Below are positions 35,706-43,568 of a stretch of DNA of 64,000 nt, piece after piece; position 1 is the first letter of the stretch; every line of letters starts with the position of its first letter. The translations under genes and the position numbers were made by a program. This stretch comes from Actinomycetes bacterium (GTDB lineage: Bacteria; Actinomycetota; Acidimicrobiia; Acidimicrobiales; RAAP-2), in contig JAJZBK010000002.1 in NCBI GenBank assembly GCA_021798955.1, forward strand, positions 118,205 through 182,204, in the 5' to 3' direction. The notes beneath the pieces are model-generated. The model searched no databases. It was not told the DNA's origin and saw only the letters and a program-made list of their open reading frames with translations.

Positions 35706-36880
35706 GGCGCGACGACGTGAGGCATGCAGAGGTCGTCGTACTCGGCGATGACGATCTCGCCGGCATCCGGTCCGCAGGTCGGGCACGCCGGGTCCTGGTG
35801 CACCTTGAAGGTGCGGAAGCTCTGTTCGAGCGCGTCGTAGGAGAGCAGCCGGCCCTGCAGGGTGTCACCCAGGTCGAGGAGGAGCTTGATGGTCTCGATG
35901 GCCTGGAGCGAGCCGATGATGCCGGGGAGCACGCCCAGGACGCCGGCCTCCGAGCAGCTCGGCGCGAGCTCGGCGGGGGGCGGCTCGGGGACCATGCATC
36001 GATAGCAGGGCCCGTAGTAGGGGTTGAAGACGGTAACCGCACCCTCGAACCGGAAGATCGAGCCATGGACGACGGGGATCCGTTTGAGCACCGAGGCGTC
36101 GTTGACGAGGTACCGGGTCGGGAAGTTGTCGGTACCGTCCACGATGACGTCGTAGCCGTCGATGATGTCGAGCACGTTGTCGGCGCCAAGCCGAACGTCG
36201 TAGGTGACCACGTCGATGTCGGGGTTCATCGCCGTCAGCGTCTTCTTCGCCGAGTCGACCTTGCGCTCGCCGATCCGCTCGGTGTTGTGGAGGATCTGGC
36301 GCTGCAGGTTGGAGGCGTCGACGACGTCCATGTCGATGATGCCGAGGGTGCCCACCCCGGCGGCGGCCAGGTACAGAGCAGCGGGTGAGCCCAGCCCACC
36401 CGCCCCGAGCAGGAGCACCTTGGAATCGAGCAGCTTCAGCTGTCCTGCCTCACCGACCTCGGGAAGGAGCAGGTGACGCTGGTAGCGGTTGCGCTGCTCG
36501 GCAGTGAGCGCACGCGGCGTCGACCACGGCCGTCCTTCATCCTTCCAGCGGTTGAACCCTCCGAGCACCGAGGAGACGTCGGTGTAGCCGAGCTCCTGCA
36601 GGGTCTGGGCAGCGAACGCCGACCGCACGCCACCGGCGCAGTAGACGAGCACGTGGGCGCCCTTGTCGGGGATGCGCCCCTCCACCGACAGCTCGAGGTT
36701 CCCCCGTGGGATGTGCACGGCACCGGGCACCGACCCCTGCTGGTACTCGTCGGGCTCGCGTACGTCGAGGAGCACGGCGCCCGGGTGCGCCATCTCTTCC
36801 TCCGCCGTCTGCGGGTCGACCTCGCGGATGGCCGCTTTGGCTGCGGCCAGCATCTCCCTGAACGTCGGCACGGCGATCAC
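35696..36880 (-). CDS. Rhodanese-MoeB/ThiF fusion, sulfur-carrier adenylyltransferase
   Basis: This 394-aa two-domain enzyme activates a sulfur-carrier protein (MoaD/ThiS/CysO type) and probably delivers its sulfur. The N-terminal rhodanese domain (about 20-120) has LLDVREPDEYQQGSVPGAVHIP and the persulfide Cys81 in VYCAGGVRS. The C-terminal adenylyltransferase (about 128-385) has LLLGAGGLGSPAALYLAAAGVG, DVVDASNLQRQI, the GTDNFPTRYLVND substrate motif, and zinc Cys pairs CYRC and CPTC. In actinobacterial MoeZ and human MOCS3 the rhodanese is at the C-terminus, so the order is reversed here. GTG 36880 has AGGAGGG a few nt upstream. Confidence 0.92.
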   Translation of the reverse strand: MIAVPTFREMLAAAKAAIREVDPQTAEEEMAHPGAVLLDVREPDEYQQGSVPGAVHIPRGNLELSVEGRIPDKGAHVLVYCAGGVRSAFAAQTLQELGYTDVSSVLGGFNRWKDEGRPWSTPRALTAEQRNRYQRHLLLPEVGEAGQLKLLDSKVLLLGAGGLGSPAALYLAAAGVGTLGIIDMDVVDASNLQRQILHNTERIGERKVDSAKKTLTAMNPDIDVVTYDVRLGADNVLDIIDGYDVIVDGTDNFPTRYLVNDASVLKRIPVVHGSIFRFEGAVTVFNPYYGPCYRCMVPEPPPAELAPSCSEAGVLGVLPGIIGSLQAIETIKLLLDLGDTLQGRLLSYDALEQSFRTFKVHQDPACPTCGPDAGEIVIAEYDDLCMPHVVAPPA

Positions 36881-37241
36881 GTCCCTCCTGCCGGTAGACC
36901 CCTCGCGAGCCCAGCGCGGCCAGTGTGTTGTGCGTCCCTAAACCCTACCAGGAGGGTCGACATTCCTGACAGGCCGGGGGCACGGTCCTGCAGGACACAG
37001 AGCAGCGCTTCGGCGCCTACTGCTCGCATCGGTGGACGACCGAGCTCGATCGACCAGTACTGCAGCCTACGTCGACGGTCCGAGACCTTCACCTGCTCAC
37101 CCACCTCTCTAGTACCGTCGCCACGGTGCCGTCCCGACTCGACGCCCTGCCCCGGCAGCCGCGCCGGCCCCGGTCGCCGGTGGACGACGGGGCTGGACCC
37201 GGGTGGGCAACCGGGAGGCCGTCCAGAGGAGGTTCGCGTCC
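36881..37241. other. Intergenic region between divergent genes
   Basis: Contains the AGGAGGG ribosome site of the moeB-like gene near its start, and a minus-strand TAGGGT (36942-36947) about 60 nt from that start that could be its -10. An AGAGGAGG ribosome site lies at 37225-37232 for the nitroreductase. Nothing else is recognised. Confidence 0.5.
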
Positions 37242-37844
37242 ATGGAGCTGACGTCGGCCGTGGCCCGCCGCCGCATGACTCGCAACTTCACCGGACGTCC
37301 GCCAGCCCCCGGGGTCATCGACGGGCTCCTCGACGCCGCCCGCAAGGCACCGTCAGCCGGGTTCACCCAAGGCGTCGACCTCGTGGTCCTCGAGGGACCC
37401 GAGGAGACGGTCCGCTTCTGGGAAGCGACCACCGACAAGGCGTGGCGCCAGCGGTCGTCCCGCTACCCGGGGCTCGTGCGGGCGCCCGTCGTGGTCTTGA
37501 TCTTCTGTGATCCGGCGGCCTACGTGGCGCGCTACGCAGAGCCCGACAAGGTGCCAGCGCCAGGCGAGCCGGCAGTCGAGTGGGTCGTACCGTTCTGGTT
37601 CGTCGACGCTGCCTTCTGCACGATGTCGTTGCTCCTGCTGGCGGTCGACGCCGGCCTCGGGGCAGCCTTCCTCGGCAATTTCCGAGGCGAGGAGCCGCTC
37701 CGCAAGGCCCTCGGCGTGCCCGAGAACAGGCGGTGGCTCGGGGCCGTCCTCCTCGGTGAAGCAGCCGCGCCCGACCCGCCCTCTGGGTCGCTGCGGCGAG
37801 GACGGCGGCCCTTCGCCGAAGCAGTCCACCGAGGCAGGTGGTAG
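37242..37844 (+). CDS. Nitroreductase family protein
   Basis: This 200-aa FMN-dependent flavoprotein begins MELTSAVARRRMTRNFTGRPPAPGVIDGLLDAARKAPSAGF with the phosphate-binding RRRMTRNF. It ends in the typical VPENRRWLGAVLLGE and RRPFAEAVHRGRW. A middle segment (FWFVDAAFCTMSLLLLAVDAGLGAAFLGNFRGE) forms the dimer core. This is the nitroreductase/NAD(P)H oxidoreductase fold; substrate unknown. It could reduce quinones, nitro-compounds or a cofactor intermediate. ATG 37242 is preferred because AGAGGAGG is 9 nt upstream; a frame opening at 37203 is longer but lacks such a site. Confidence 0.88.
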   Translation: MELTSAVARRRMTRNFTGRPPAPGVIDGLLDAARKAPSAGFTQGVDLVVLEGPEETVRFWEATTDKAWRQRSSRYPGLVRAPVVVLIFCDPAAYVARYAEPDKVPAPGEPAVEWVVPFWFVDAAFCTMSLLLLAVDAGLGAAFLGNFRGEEPLRKALGVPENRRWLGAVLLGEAAAPDPPSGSLRRGRRPFAEAVHRGRW

Positions 37845-37914
37845 CCGCGGCGGCGACGGCCTGGCTCCACGACCGGCACGCCGGCAGTCGGTCAACGAGG
37901 TCGGCCGGTGGCGC

Positions 37915-39060
37915 TCAGCACGTCAAACCGGCGATGACGACCAGGCCCTTCGCACAGCGAGCCGACGTCGGCTGGCTGGCCGACCAGGTCCCCGTGGCAC
38001 CCAGCGGAGCGAAGACGACCACGCCCCTAACGGTCGAGCCCCTAACGGTCAGGCCGGTGGCGTTGCCGACGTGCAGGATGCCGGCCGGCGCCACCTCGTC
38101 TTCGATGGTGACGTGCGAGCACGGTCGGGCGTTGACCAGGGCGCAGACGTCACCCGCCGCGCCCGACGAGACGAAGTGCTCGATGGTGACGTTGCTCGTC
38201 GGCTGGGTGATCCAGAAGCCGTCGTCGGACGACAAGCACGGGCCGGGGGTGTAGCGGTAGCCGTCGACGGTCGTACCGGCATCAGCGTAGAGGGCGAGGC
38301 GCGACCCCGTCTCGCTCACGTCGGAGATCGTCCCGTCGCGCTGGAACGACCACGAGACGCCGTCGTCGCAGATCTGGTCGCTCACGGTGACGTCCTCGAG
38401 CACGTTGCCCGTGGAGTAGCGAGGGGCGTCGAGGCGCGCTCCGGGCGGGCCGGCGAAGTAGAGGGCGAAGTGGCCGGGCGTGTGCCCGCTCAGTACGTGG
38501 GCGTCGCGCAGGGTGACGTGGCTCGCCCCCGTCGAGAAGGCGATACCGCCCTGGTGGGTCTGGGTGTCGAGGGTCAGGTCCTCGACGACCGTCCCGTCGG
38601 CCCGGTCCGCCAGCAGATTGTGCCCCGCCACGGTCTCGACGAGGGTCGTCGCCGAGGCACCCGCTCCGGTCAGCACCTCGGCTCCCGTGATGACGACCTC
38701 GGAGGTGAAGGCGAAGGTGCCAGCCGGCACGCAGACGGTTCCCCCGGCACCGGCGTCGACGGCCGCCTGGAACGCCGGTGCGTTGTCAGGCGACGACGTG
38801 CTGGCGCCGAAGCTCGTTACCGACACGGTGCAGTGAGTGTCCCCGGCACCGGTGCCCGCCAGTGCCGTGGACCCGGTGCCAGTGCCGGCGCCCAACGGTG
38901 ACGGCACCGCCCGGGCCCGGTGCGCCGACGACGCGGTCGTTCCGCCAGACGACCGGACCAACCCCCAGGCAACGAGACCAGCGGCTACGACCACGACTGC
39001 GACAACGGCCGCCACGACACGAGGGACGCGCCGTGGCCTGGGCGAGCTCGGCGGTGGCAT
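37915..39060 (-). CDS. Secreted right-handed parallel beta-helix protein (pectate lyase-like fold)
   Basis: This 381-aa protein has a basic N-terminus and a signal-anchor helix (VVAAVVAVVVVAAGLVAWGLV, about 13-33), then a Ser/Thr/Gly linker. The fold domain opens with SVTSFGASTSSPDNAPAFQAAVDAG and TVCVPAGTFAFTSEVVITGAEVLTGAG, the start of pectate-lyase/polygalacturonase-like beta-helices. Turns rich in Asn, Gly and Val follow (HVTLRDAHVLSG, NVLEDVTVSDQ, NVTIEHFVSSG). Several Cys residues suggest disulfides. Catalytic residues of a known lyase or hydrolase are not obvious; it may bind or cleave a surface polysaccharide. ATG 39060 is the best start. Confidence 0.8.
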   Translation of the reverse strand: MPPPSSPRPRRVPRVVAAVVAVVVVAAGLVAWGLVRSSGGTTASSAHRARAVPSPLGAGTGTGSTALAGTGAGDTHCTVSVTSFGASTSSPDNAPAFQAAVDAGAGGTVCVPAGTFAFTSEVVITGAEVLTGAGASATTLVETVAGHNLLADRADGTVVEDLTLDTQTHQGGIAFSTGASHVTLRDAHVLSGHTPGHFALYFAGPPGARLDAPRYSTGNVLEDVTVSDQICDDGVSWSFQRDGTISDVSETGSRLALYADAGTTVDGYRYTPGPCLSSDDGFWITQPTSNVTIEHFVSSGAAGDVCALVNARPCSHVTIEDEVAPAGILHVGNATGLTVRGSTVRGVVVFAPLGATGTWSASQPTSARCAKGLVVIAGLTC

Positions 39061-39158
39061 GGCTGGTGTATCGACCGAGGCGGATCGCCGGTTGAGGGCC
39101 CATGGGGCGGCACAGCCTCGATGCCGTAGCGGAGCGTCGGGAAGCCGACAGGCGGCCT

Positions 39159-39686
39159 TCAGCGGCGGCGGCGGGCGGACTCGTTCAGCGAGACCGCAGC
39201 CCGGACGAGCTCGACGAACGCCACGGGGTCGAGGCTGTCGCCCTCGCGCAGGTCGACGGCTCGGCGCAGCGCGCCGTCGAGGCTGGCGTTGAAGAGGCCG
39301 CCGGGGTCCTCGAGACGCGCCCCCTTGGCGAACGTCACCTTCACGTGGTCCTTGTAGGTCTCTCCGGTGCAGAGCAAGCCGTCGTGCGACCAGGCCAGGA
39401 CCCCAGCAGGGTTCGACGGCCTGCGCCACTTCACCTCCTCGACCACCTCGGGGACCGCCTCGGTGATGAGGGTCCGGATGCCCGCCAGTGCCGCGACCCT
39501 CCAGTCGCCGGCTGCCGGCTGCTGGCTGTCGGCTCCGACTGCCGAGACAGCGTCCTCGTCCCGGTGGACACCCTCGCCCGAGGGCGTCGGGCGGCGAGGT
39601 GGGGTGCCGCGCTGGGTCACGTCGGCACGGTCCCCTCGGTCGACGTCGTACCGGCCGCACTGCGGAGCACCGGGCTCGCCCAGCAC
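39159..39686 (-). CDS. DUF1801 (YdhG/YjbR-like fold) protein
   Basis: This protein is up to 175 aa. The C-terminal 110 residues match DUF1801: LITEAVPEVVEEVKWRRPSNPAGVLAWSHDGLLCTGETYKDHVKVTFAKGARLEDP, then LFNASLDGALRRAVDLREGD. The fold is small, alpha/beta and of unknown biochemical role. The first 60 residues are low-complexity, so the start is uncertain; GTG at 39620 is an alternative to GTG 39686. It is not obviously in an operon: the nitroreductase upstream starts about 600 bp away on the same strand but ends at 39772. Confidence 0.78.
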   Translation of the reverse strand: MLGEPGAPQCGRYDVDRGDRADVTQRGTPPRRPTPSGEGVHRDEDAVSAVGADSQQPAAGDWRVAALAGIRTLITEAVPEVVEEVKWRRPSNPAGVLAWSHDGLLCTGETYKDHVKVTFAKGARLEDPGGLFNASLDGALRRAVDLREGDSLDPVAFVELVRAAVSLNESARRRR

Positions 39687-39771
39687 GGTCCAGCTCCGGG
39701 GCGGGACGGGATCGGACGGTCGGACGGCAGGTGGCGTGGTCCAGCTCCGGGCCGGGGAGCGACGTCCGCCA

Positions 39772-40287
39772 CTACCACCGCTCCCGGTGGACGACGTCCT
39801 CGAAGGGTCGGCGGTCTGGGTGAGCGACCGGGGCGAGTGGCCGGTCCGCCGGGTAGCCGAGAGCCACCAGGTAGGCGCACGTCCGGTCAGCAGGAATGCC
39901 GAGGATGCGCCGGCAGGCCTCCTGGTCGCCGACCGCCGAGTGGCCCGAGCCGATGCCCAGGTCGGTGACGGTCAGCAGCATGGCCATGGTGGCCTGGCCG
40001 AGGTCGTACTGGTCGAGCATCCGGTCGCGCTCCCCTTCGCTCTGACGGAGGACGAGCGCCACGGCGGCGGCGGCACCGGCGAGGTGGCTCGCCCCCACCC
40101 ACACGGTGGCGAGCTCCCCCAGCACAGCTCGGTCGGTCACCACGACGAAGTCCCACGGCTGTCGGTTCGACGCCGACGGTGCCCGCCAGCCGGCTTCGAG
40201 GACTCGGTCGAGGTCGTCGCGGGCGAGTGCTCGGTCCTCGTAGGTGCGGACGTTCCGCCTGGCCCTGATGGCGTCCCACGTCTCCAC
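39772..40287 (-). CDS. Nitroreductase family protein (FbiB C-terminal-domain-like size)
   Basis: This 171-aa FMN flavoprotein opens with WDAIRARRNVRTYEDRALARDDLDRVLEAGWRAPSASNRQPWDFVVV, where RRNVRTY binds FMN phosphate. It continues with DLGQATMAMLLTVTDLGIGSGHSAVGD and ends with RRPFEDVVHRERW. The short length and the RAPSASNRQPW motif resemble the single-domain nitroreductases related to the dehydro-F420 reductase domain of FbiB. As CofE here lacks that domain, this is a candidate supplier, but the genes are 22 kb apart and the link is inference. GTG 40287 has TAGGCT 6 nt upstream. Confidence 0.88.
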   Translation of the reverse strand: METWDAIRARRNVRTYEDRALARDDLDRVLEAGWRAPSASNRQPWDFVVVTDRAVLGELATVWVGASHLAGAAAAVALVLRQSEGERDRMLDQYDLGQATMAMLLTVTDLGIGSGHSAVGDQEACRRILGIPADRTCAYLVALGYPADRPLAPVAHPDRRPFEDVVHRERW

Positions 40288-40293
40288 GGGCCC

Positions 40294-40299
40294 AGCCTA
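40294..40299 (-). promoter_or_regulatory. -10 element, likely leaderless promoter of the nitroreductase
   Basis: TAGGCT on the minus strand ends 6 nt before the GTG at 40287. Confidence 0.45.
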
Positions 40300-40415
40300 G
40301 AGGCCTAGAGGGCGGCGGCGGCGGGCGACCGTCCGCTCTGCGCCGGCGCACCCGTGTACCGTCGGGTCAGGCGCCGCACGACGAGTGCGGGGGACCGAGC
40401 GACGAGGAGGGGGCC

Positions 40416-41384
40416 GTGCGGGCAGCCATCTATCGAGCGACAGGCGACAGTGGCGTCCTGTCGGTGGAGGAGCTGCCGAGGCCCGAGCCAGGGCCGGACC
40501 AGGTGCGCGTACGGATCACGTGGTCGGGGGTCAACCCGACCGACTGGAAGACCCGGTCGGGAGCGACCGGCGCTCCCCCGACCGACTTCCAAGTAGCCCA
40601 TCAGGACGGTGCTGGAGTGGTCGACGCCGTTGGCTCTGAGGTCACCGACCGTTCCCCCGGCCAACGGGTCTGGGTGTACCTGGCCGCATTCGGGAACCGT
40701 TGGGGCACGGCCGCGGAGTACTGCGTGGTGCCGTCCGGGCACACTGTTCCCCTCCCCGACGACGCGACGGACGAGCTGGGGGCCTCCCTCGGCGTCCCGG
40801 CAGTCACGGCGGCCCACTGTCTCGGCGGCGTGCCCGAGCAGCTCGCCGAGACGACCGTGCTTGTCGCCGGGGGAGCCGGGGCCGTCGGGCACTTCGCCAT
40901 CGAACTGGCCAAGCACGCCGGTGCACGTGTCGTCGCGACGGTGAGCTCCCCCGAGAAGGCCGAACTGGCCCGGGCCGCCGGTGCCGACCTGGTGGTGAAC
41001 TACCGCCAGCCCGGCCTCCTCGAGCAGGTGCGGGAGTTCGCCCCGGCAGTCGACCGGGTCGTCGAGGTGGCGCTCGGGGCCAACCTCGAGCTCGACCTGG
41101 CGCTGTGCCGGCCCGGCACCGAGATCGTCACCTACGCTGCCGAGGCCGACGACCCGGTCCTGCCCACCCGCCGGCTGATGAACGCCAACGCGGCGCTCCG
41201 CTTCGTGCTCCTCTACGGCGTGCCGGCAACCGAGCTCACTGCCGCGGTGGCGTGGGTGGAGCGGGCAGTAGGGGCAGGGGCGTTGACGACGCTCCCCCTC
41301 CATCGGTTCCCCCTCGACGAGGTGGCGGCTGCCCAGGATGCCGTCGAAGGCGGGGTCGTCGGCAAGGTCTTGGTCGCCCCCTGA
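40416..41384 (+). CDS. NADPH:quinone oxidoreductase-like MDR family protein
   Basis: This 322-aa medium-chain dehydrogenase/reductase belongs to the zinc-free quinone oxidoreductase branch. The N-terminal GroES-like domain has VRVRITWSGVNPTDWKTRSG and PTDFQVAHQDGAGVVDAVG. The NADPH-binding domain has ETTVLVAGGAGAVGHFAIELAKHAGARVVATVSSPEKAELA with the AxxGxxG-type loop. The zinc-ligand Cys/His set of alcohol dehydrogenases is absent. It probably reduces quinones or alpha,beta-unsaturated carbonyls. The GTG start follows an AGGAGGGGG tract. Convergent with the winged-helix regulator; the gap 41385-41557 contains short imperfect repeats of cacccggccttgc and no gene. Confidence 0.9.
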   Translation: MRAAIYRATGDSGVLSVEELPRPEPGPDQVRVRITWSGVNPTDWKTRSGATGAPPTDFQVAHQDGAGVVDAVGSEVTDRSPGQRVWVYLAAFGNRWGTAAEYCVVPSGHTVPLPDDATDELGASLGVPAVTAAHCLGGVPEQLAETTVLVAGGAGAVGHFAIELAKHAGARVVATVSSPEKAELARAAGADLVVNYRQPGLLEQVREFAPAVDRVVEVALGANLELDLALCRPGTEIVTYAAEADDPVLPTRRLMNANAALRFVLLYGVPATELTAAVAWVERAVGAGALTTLPLHRFPLDEVAAAQDAVEGGVVGKVLVAP

Positions 41385-41557
41385 CGGCAGCCTTCGCCGG
41401 CGGGGACGACGCCGCCGCAGGCCCACCTCGGACGGCGTCTCCAGTCGCCACCTAGCCACCCGGCCTTGCCACCCGGCCTTGCCGCCCGGGGCAGCCCCGT
41501 CTGACGCCCGCGAGCCCGGCGGCAGGGCCGACCGTCTGGGACCGGACCGACATCCGG

Positions 41558-41914
41558 TCACCTCCGAGCGACCTTGCCCATCCTCATGTGCACGTCAGCG
41601 AGCGCGGCGAGGAGCTCGCCGACGCGGTGTGGCTGTTCGACGGGGTGCCTGACCGGCACGTCGGGGTGGATCTCGTACGAGTTGCGCCGGCCTACCCGCT
41701 TGCGGGTGACGTACCCGGCCGCCACCAGGTCGGCGATGATCGCCTGGGCAGCCCGTTCGGTGATGCCGACACGCTCGGCGATGTCGCGCCCTCGCATGCC
41801 CGGGTCCTGGGCGATGCACACCAGGACGTGGCCGTGGTTGGTCAGGAACGTCCACGACGGCTTGGCCGAGCCGTCCAGCTGCCGGCCGGGTTCGGCGGGC
41901 TTGTTGGTGGCCAC
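41558..41914 (-). CDS. Winged-helix (MarR/ArsR-like) transcriptional regulator, divergent from the dab operon
   Basis: This 118-aa one-domain regulator has FLTNHGHVLVCIAQDPGMRGRDIAERVGITERAAQAIIADLVAAGYVTRKRVGRRNSYEIH. This comprises a helix-turn-helix with recognition helix ITERAAQAIIADL and a wing at KRVGRRNSYEI. No ligand domain is seen, so it may sense through dimer helices or be constitutive. It is divergent from dabB over 112 bp that hold a strong promoter and three related half-sites (TTCGTGA/GAGTT type), one of them next to its own -10. Control of the carbon-pump operon and of itself is the likely job. GTG 41914 has TACCAT 6 nt upstream. Confidence 0.85.
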   Translation of the reverse strand: MATNKPAEPGRQLDGSAKPSWTFLTNHGHVLVCIAQDPGMRGRDIAERVGITERAAQAIIADLVAAGYVTRKRVGRRNSYEIHPDVPVRHPVEQPHRVGELLAALADVHMRMGKVARR

Positions 41915-41920
41915 ACCCGG

Positions 41921-41926
41921 ATGGTA
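41921..41926 (-). promoter_or_regulatory. -10 element, likely leaderless promoter of the winged-helix regulator
   Basis: TACCAT on the minus strand ends 6 nt before the GTG at 41914; a half-site for the putative operator lies at 41933-41942, just upstream. Confidence 0.4.
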
Positions 41927-41960
41927 GCGCCGTTCGTGAACTCAGGACCGTACGTCGGGC

Positions 41961-41989
41961 TTGTCGCCACCACCAACATGATGTATAAC
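41961..41989 (+). promoter_or_regulatory. Promoter of the dab operon
   Basis: TTGTCG (41961-41966), 17 bp, then TATAAC (41984-41989): the best sigma-70-like promoter in the window. The AGGAGG at 42017-42022 and GTG at 42027 follow. Confidence 0.65.
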
Positions 41990-42012
41990 TCACGAAGTTT
42001 GTTTCGCGAGTT
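41987..42012. promoter_or_regulatory. Inverted-repeat operator over the dab transcription start
   Basis: AACTCACGAA (41987-41996) and TTCGCGAGTT (42003-42012) are complementary at 9 of 10 positions with a 6-nt spacer, overlapping the -10 and the expected start site. A third related half-site TTCGTGAACT is at 41933-41942. The position suits a repressor, probably the divergent regulator. Confidence 0.6.
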
Positions 42013-42026
42013 CTTCAGGAGGAATT

Positions 42027-43568
42027 GTGGTCGCACTGTGGATCGGACGGATCGCTCTGGCGTCCTCGGTCGTCCTGCCACTCCTGGGCGGGACCGTCGG
42101 CCGTTCACGCCGCGGACGGTCGGCCTGCGTGCCGCTGTCGTGGGCGGCGGCGGCGGCGGCGCTCGTCGTCCTCGGTGTGGTCGTAGCCCACGGCCCGGAC
42201 GCTCTCTCGGTGCGCGGCGGCCCCGGGCTGGTGGCCGATCCCGTCTCGGCGGTGGTCCTCCTGCTCGTGACCGGGGTCGGCGCCGTCGTGCAGAGCTTCT
42301 CGGTCCGCTACCTCCAGGCCGACCCATCGTCGGGCCGCTTCGCCGGACGGGTTGGCGCCGTGGTGACCGCCATGACCCTGGTCGCCGCCTCAGCCGACCT
42401 CGTCGGGCTGGCCGTGGGCTGGACGGTGGCGGGCGTGGCGTTCCTCGGGGTGCTCTCCTGTCGGAACGACCTTCCCGGAGTGGCCGGGTGCTCCCGGGCG
42501 CTCCGCCGTGCCCTCGTCGTCGGTGACGGCTGCCTGCTCGCGGCAACCGCACTCGTGCTCGACCGGGCCGGCGACGTACAGCTCGGCTCGGCGCACGCCC
42601 TCGAGCTGGCCGTCCGGCAGCTCGGGCCATGGCATGGCGTGGTCGCCGTGCTAGTCACGGTGGCGGCACTGGCTCGCGGTGCCCAAGGCATCTTCTCCCG
42701 CTGGCTCCCTCGGACGATCTCCGCTCCCACGCCCGCCTGCGCGCTCCTCCACGCCGGGGTGGTCAACGGTGGCGGAGTGCTGCTCGTCCGCACCGGTGCG
42801 CTGGGTGCCTGGGGACCGGCCATGGTCGGCCTGCTGGTCGTCTCGGGGGCAACGGCGGTCCGGGCCAGCCTGATCATGCGCCGGCAAGCCGACGTGAAGG
42901 GCAAGCTGGCCTACTCGACGATGGCCCAGATGGGCTTCATGTTGTCCGAATGCGCGGTGGGTGCCTACCCGGCCGCGGTCATCCACCTGGTCGCCCACGG
43001 CTGCTACAAGGCGTCGCTGTTCTTCTCCTCCGGTTCGGCCGTTCGTCGGCCGGGCCGACCCACCACCACCTCGACGGTGCCGGCGCCCGTCCTGACCACG
43101 GCAGCGATGGCGCTCGCCGCGGTCGTCGCCGTGGTGCCAGGACTGGTGATCGGCGACGGTGCGGTGCTGGCCGCCTTCGCCGCCGTGACGGCGGCGTCGC
43201 TGGCGGCAGCCGTAGGTTCGTCGCTCTCGGTGGGTCCGGGTTCCGGTCGGGGTCGGTGGAGCATGCTCCTCTTCGCTGCTGCCGCCGGCTACGGGTCGCT
43301 GGTCGCCGTCGTCGGTCGGTTTCTGGCCCATGGTGCCGTGGCCGTCGCTGGCAGCACCGTCGACCCGTGGTGGCTGGTCGCGGGAGCGATCGTCGCCGCC
43401 GTCGCCGCGTGGACGGCAGAGCGGAGCCGGTGGGCGGGAGCCCTTCGGGGGTGGCTCCTCGACGCCGGGTGCCCCCGAGCGACCACCGGCGAGCCCCTGC
43501 GCCGCCCGGGTGCCAACGTACCGGCAGATGCCAGCTGCGCTCTGGCCGTCGAGGGGAAGGCGGCATGA
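42027..43568 (+). CDS. dabB: DAB inorganic carbon pump membrane subunit DabB (NuoL/ND5-like)
   Basis: This 513-aa polytopic protein resembles the proton-translocating subunit NuoL/ND5 but is encoded outside any complex I operon. Typical ND5-like sequence is TPACALLHAGVVNGGGVLLVRTGAL, and RRQADVKGKLAYSTMAQMGFMLSECAVGAYPAAVIHLVAHGCYKASLFFSSGSAV, with the Lys and His residues of the proton path. In the DAB system DabB is thought to couple ion flow to DabA, which hydrates CO2 to bicarbonate in one direction. The adjacent DUF2309 gene confirms the assignment. GTG 42027 has AGGAGG 4 nt upstream. The stop overlaps dabA (ATGA). Confidence 0.92.
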   Translation: MVALWIGRIALASSVVLPLLGGTVGRSRRGRSACVPLSWAAAAAALVVLGVVVAHGPDALSVRGGPGLVADPVSAVVLLLVTGVGAVVQSFSVRYLQADPSSGRFAGRVGAVVTAMTLVAASADLVGLAVGWTVAGVAFLGVLSCRNDLPGVAGCSRALRRALVVGDGCLLAATALVLDRAGDVQLGSAHALELAVRQLGPWHGVVAVLVTVAALARGAQGIFSRWLPRTISAPTPACALLHAGVVNGGGVLLVRTGALGAWGPAMVGLLVVSGATAVRASLIMRRQADVKGKLAYSTMAQMGFMLSECAVGAYPAAVIHLVAHGCYKASLFFSSGSAVRRPGRPTTTSTVPAPVLTTAAMALAAVVAVVPGLVIGDGAVLAAFAAVTAASLAAAVGSSLSVGPGSGRGRWSMLLFAAAAGYGSLVAVVGRFLAHGAVAVAGSTVDPWWLVAGAIVAAVAAWTAERSRWAGALRGWLLDAGCPRATTGEPLRRPGANVPADASCALAVEGKAA

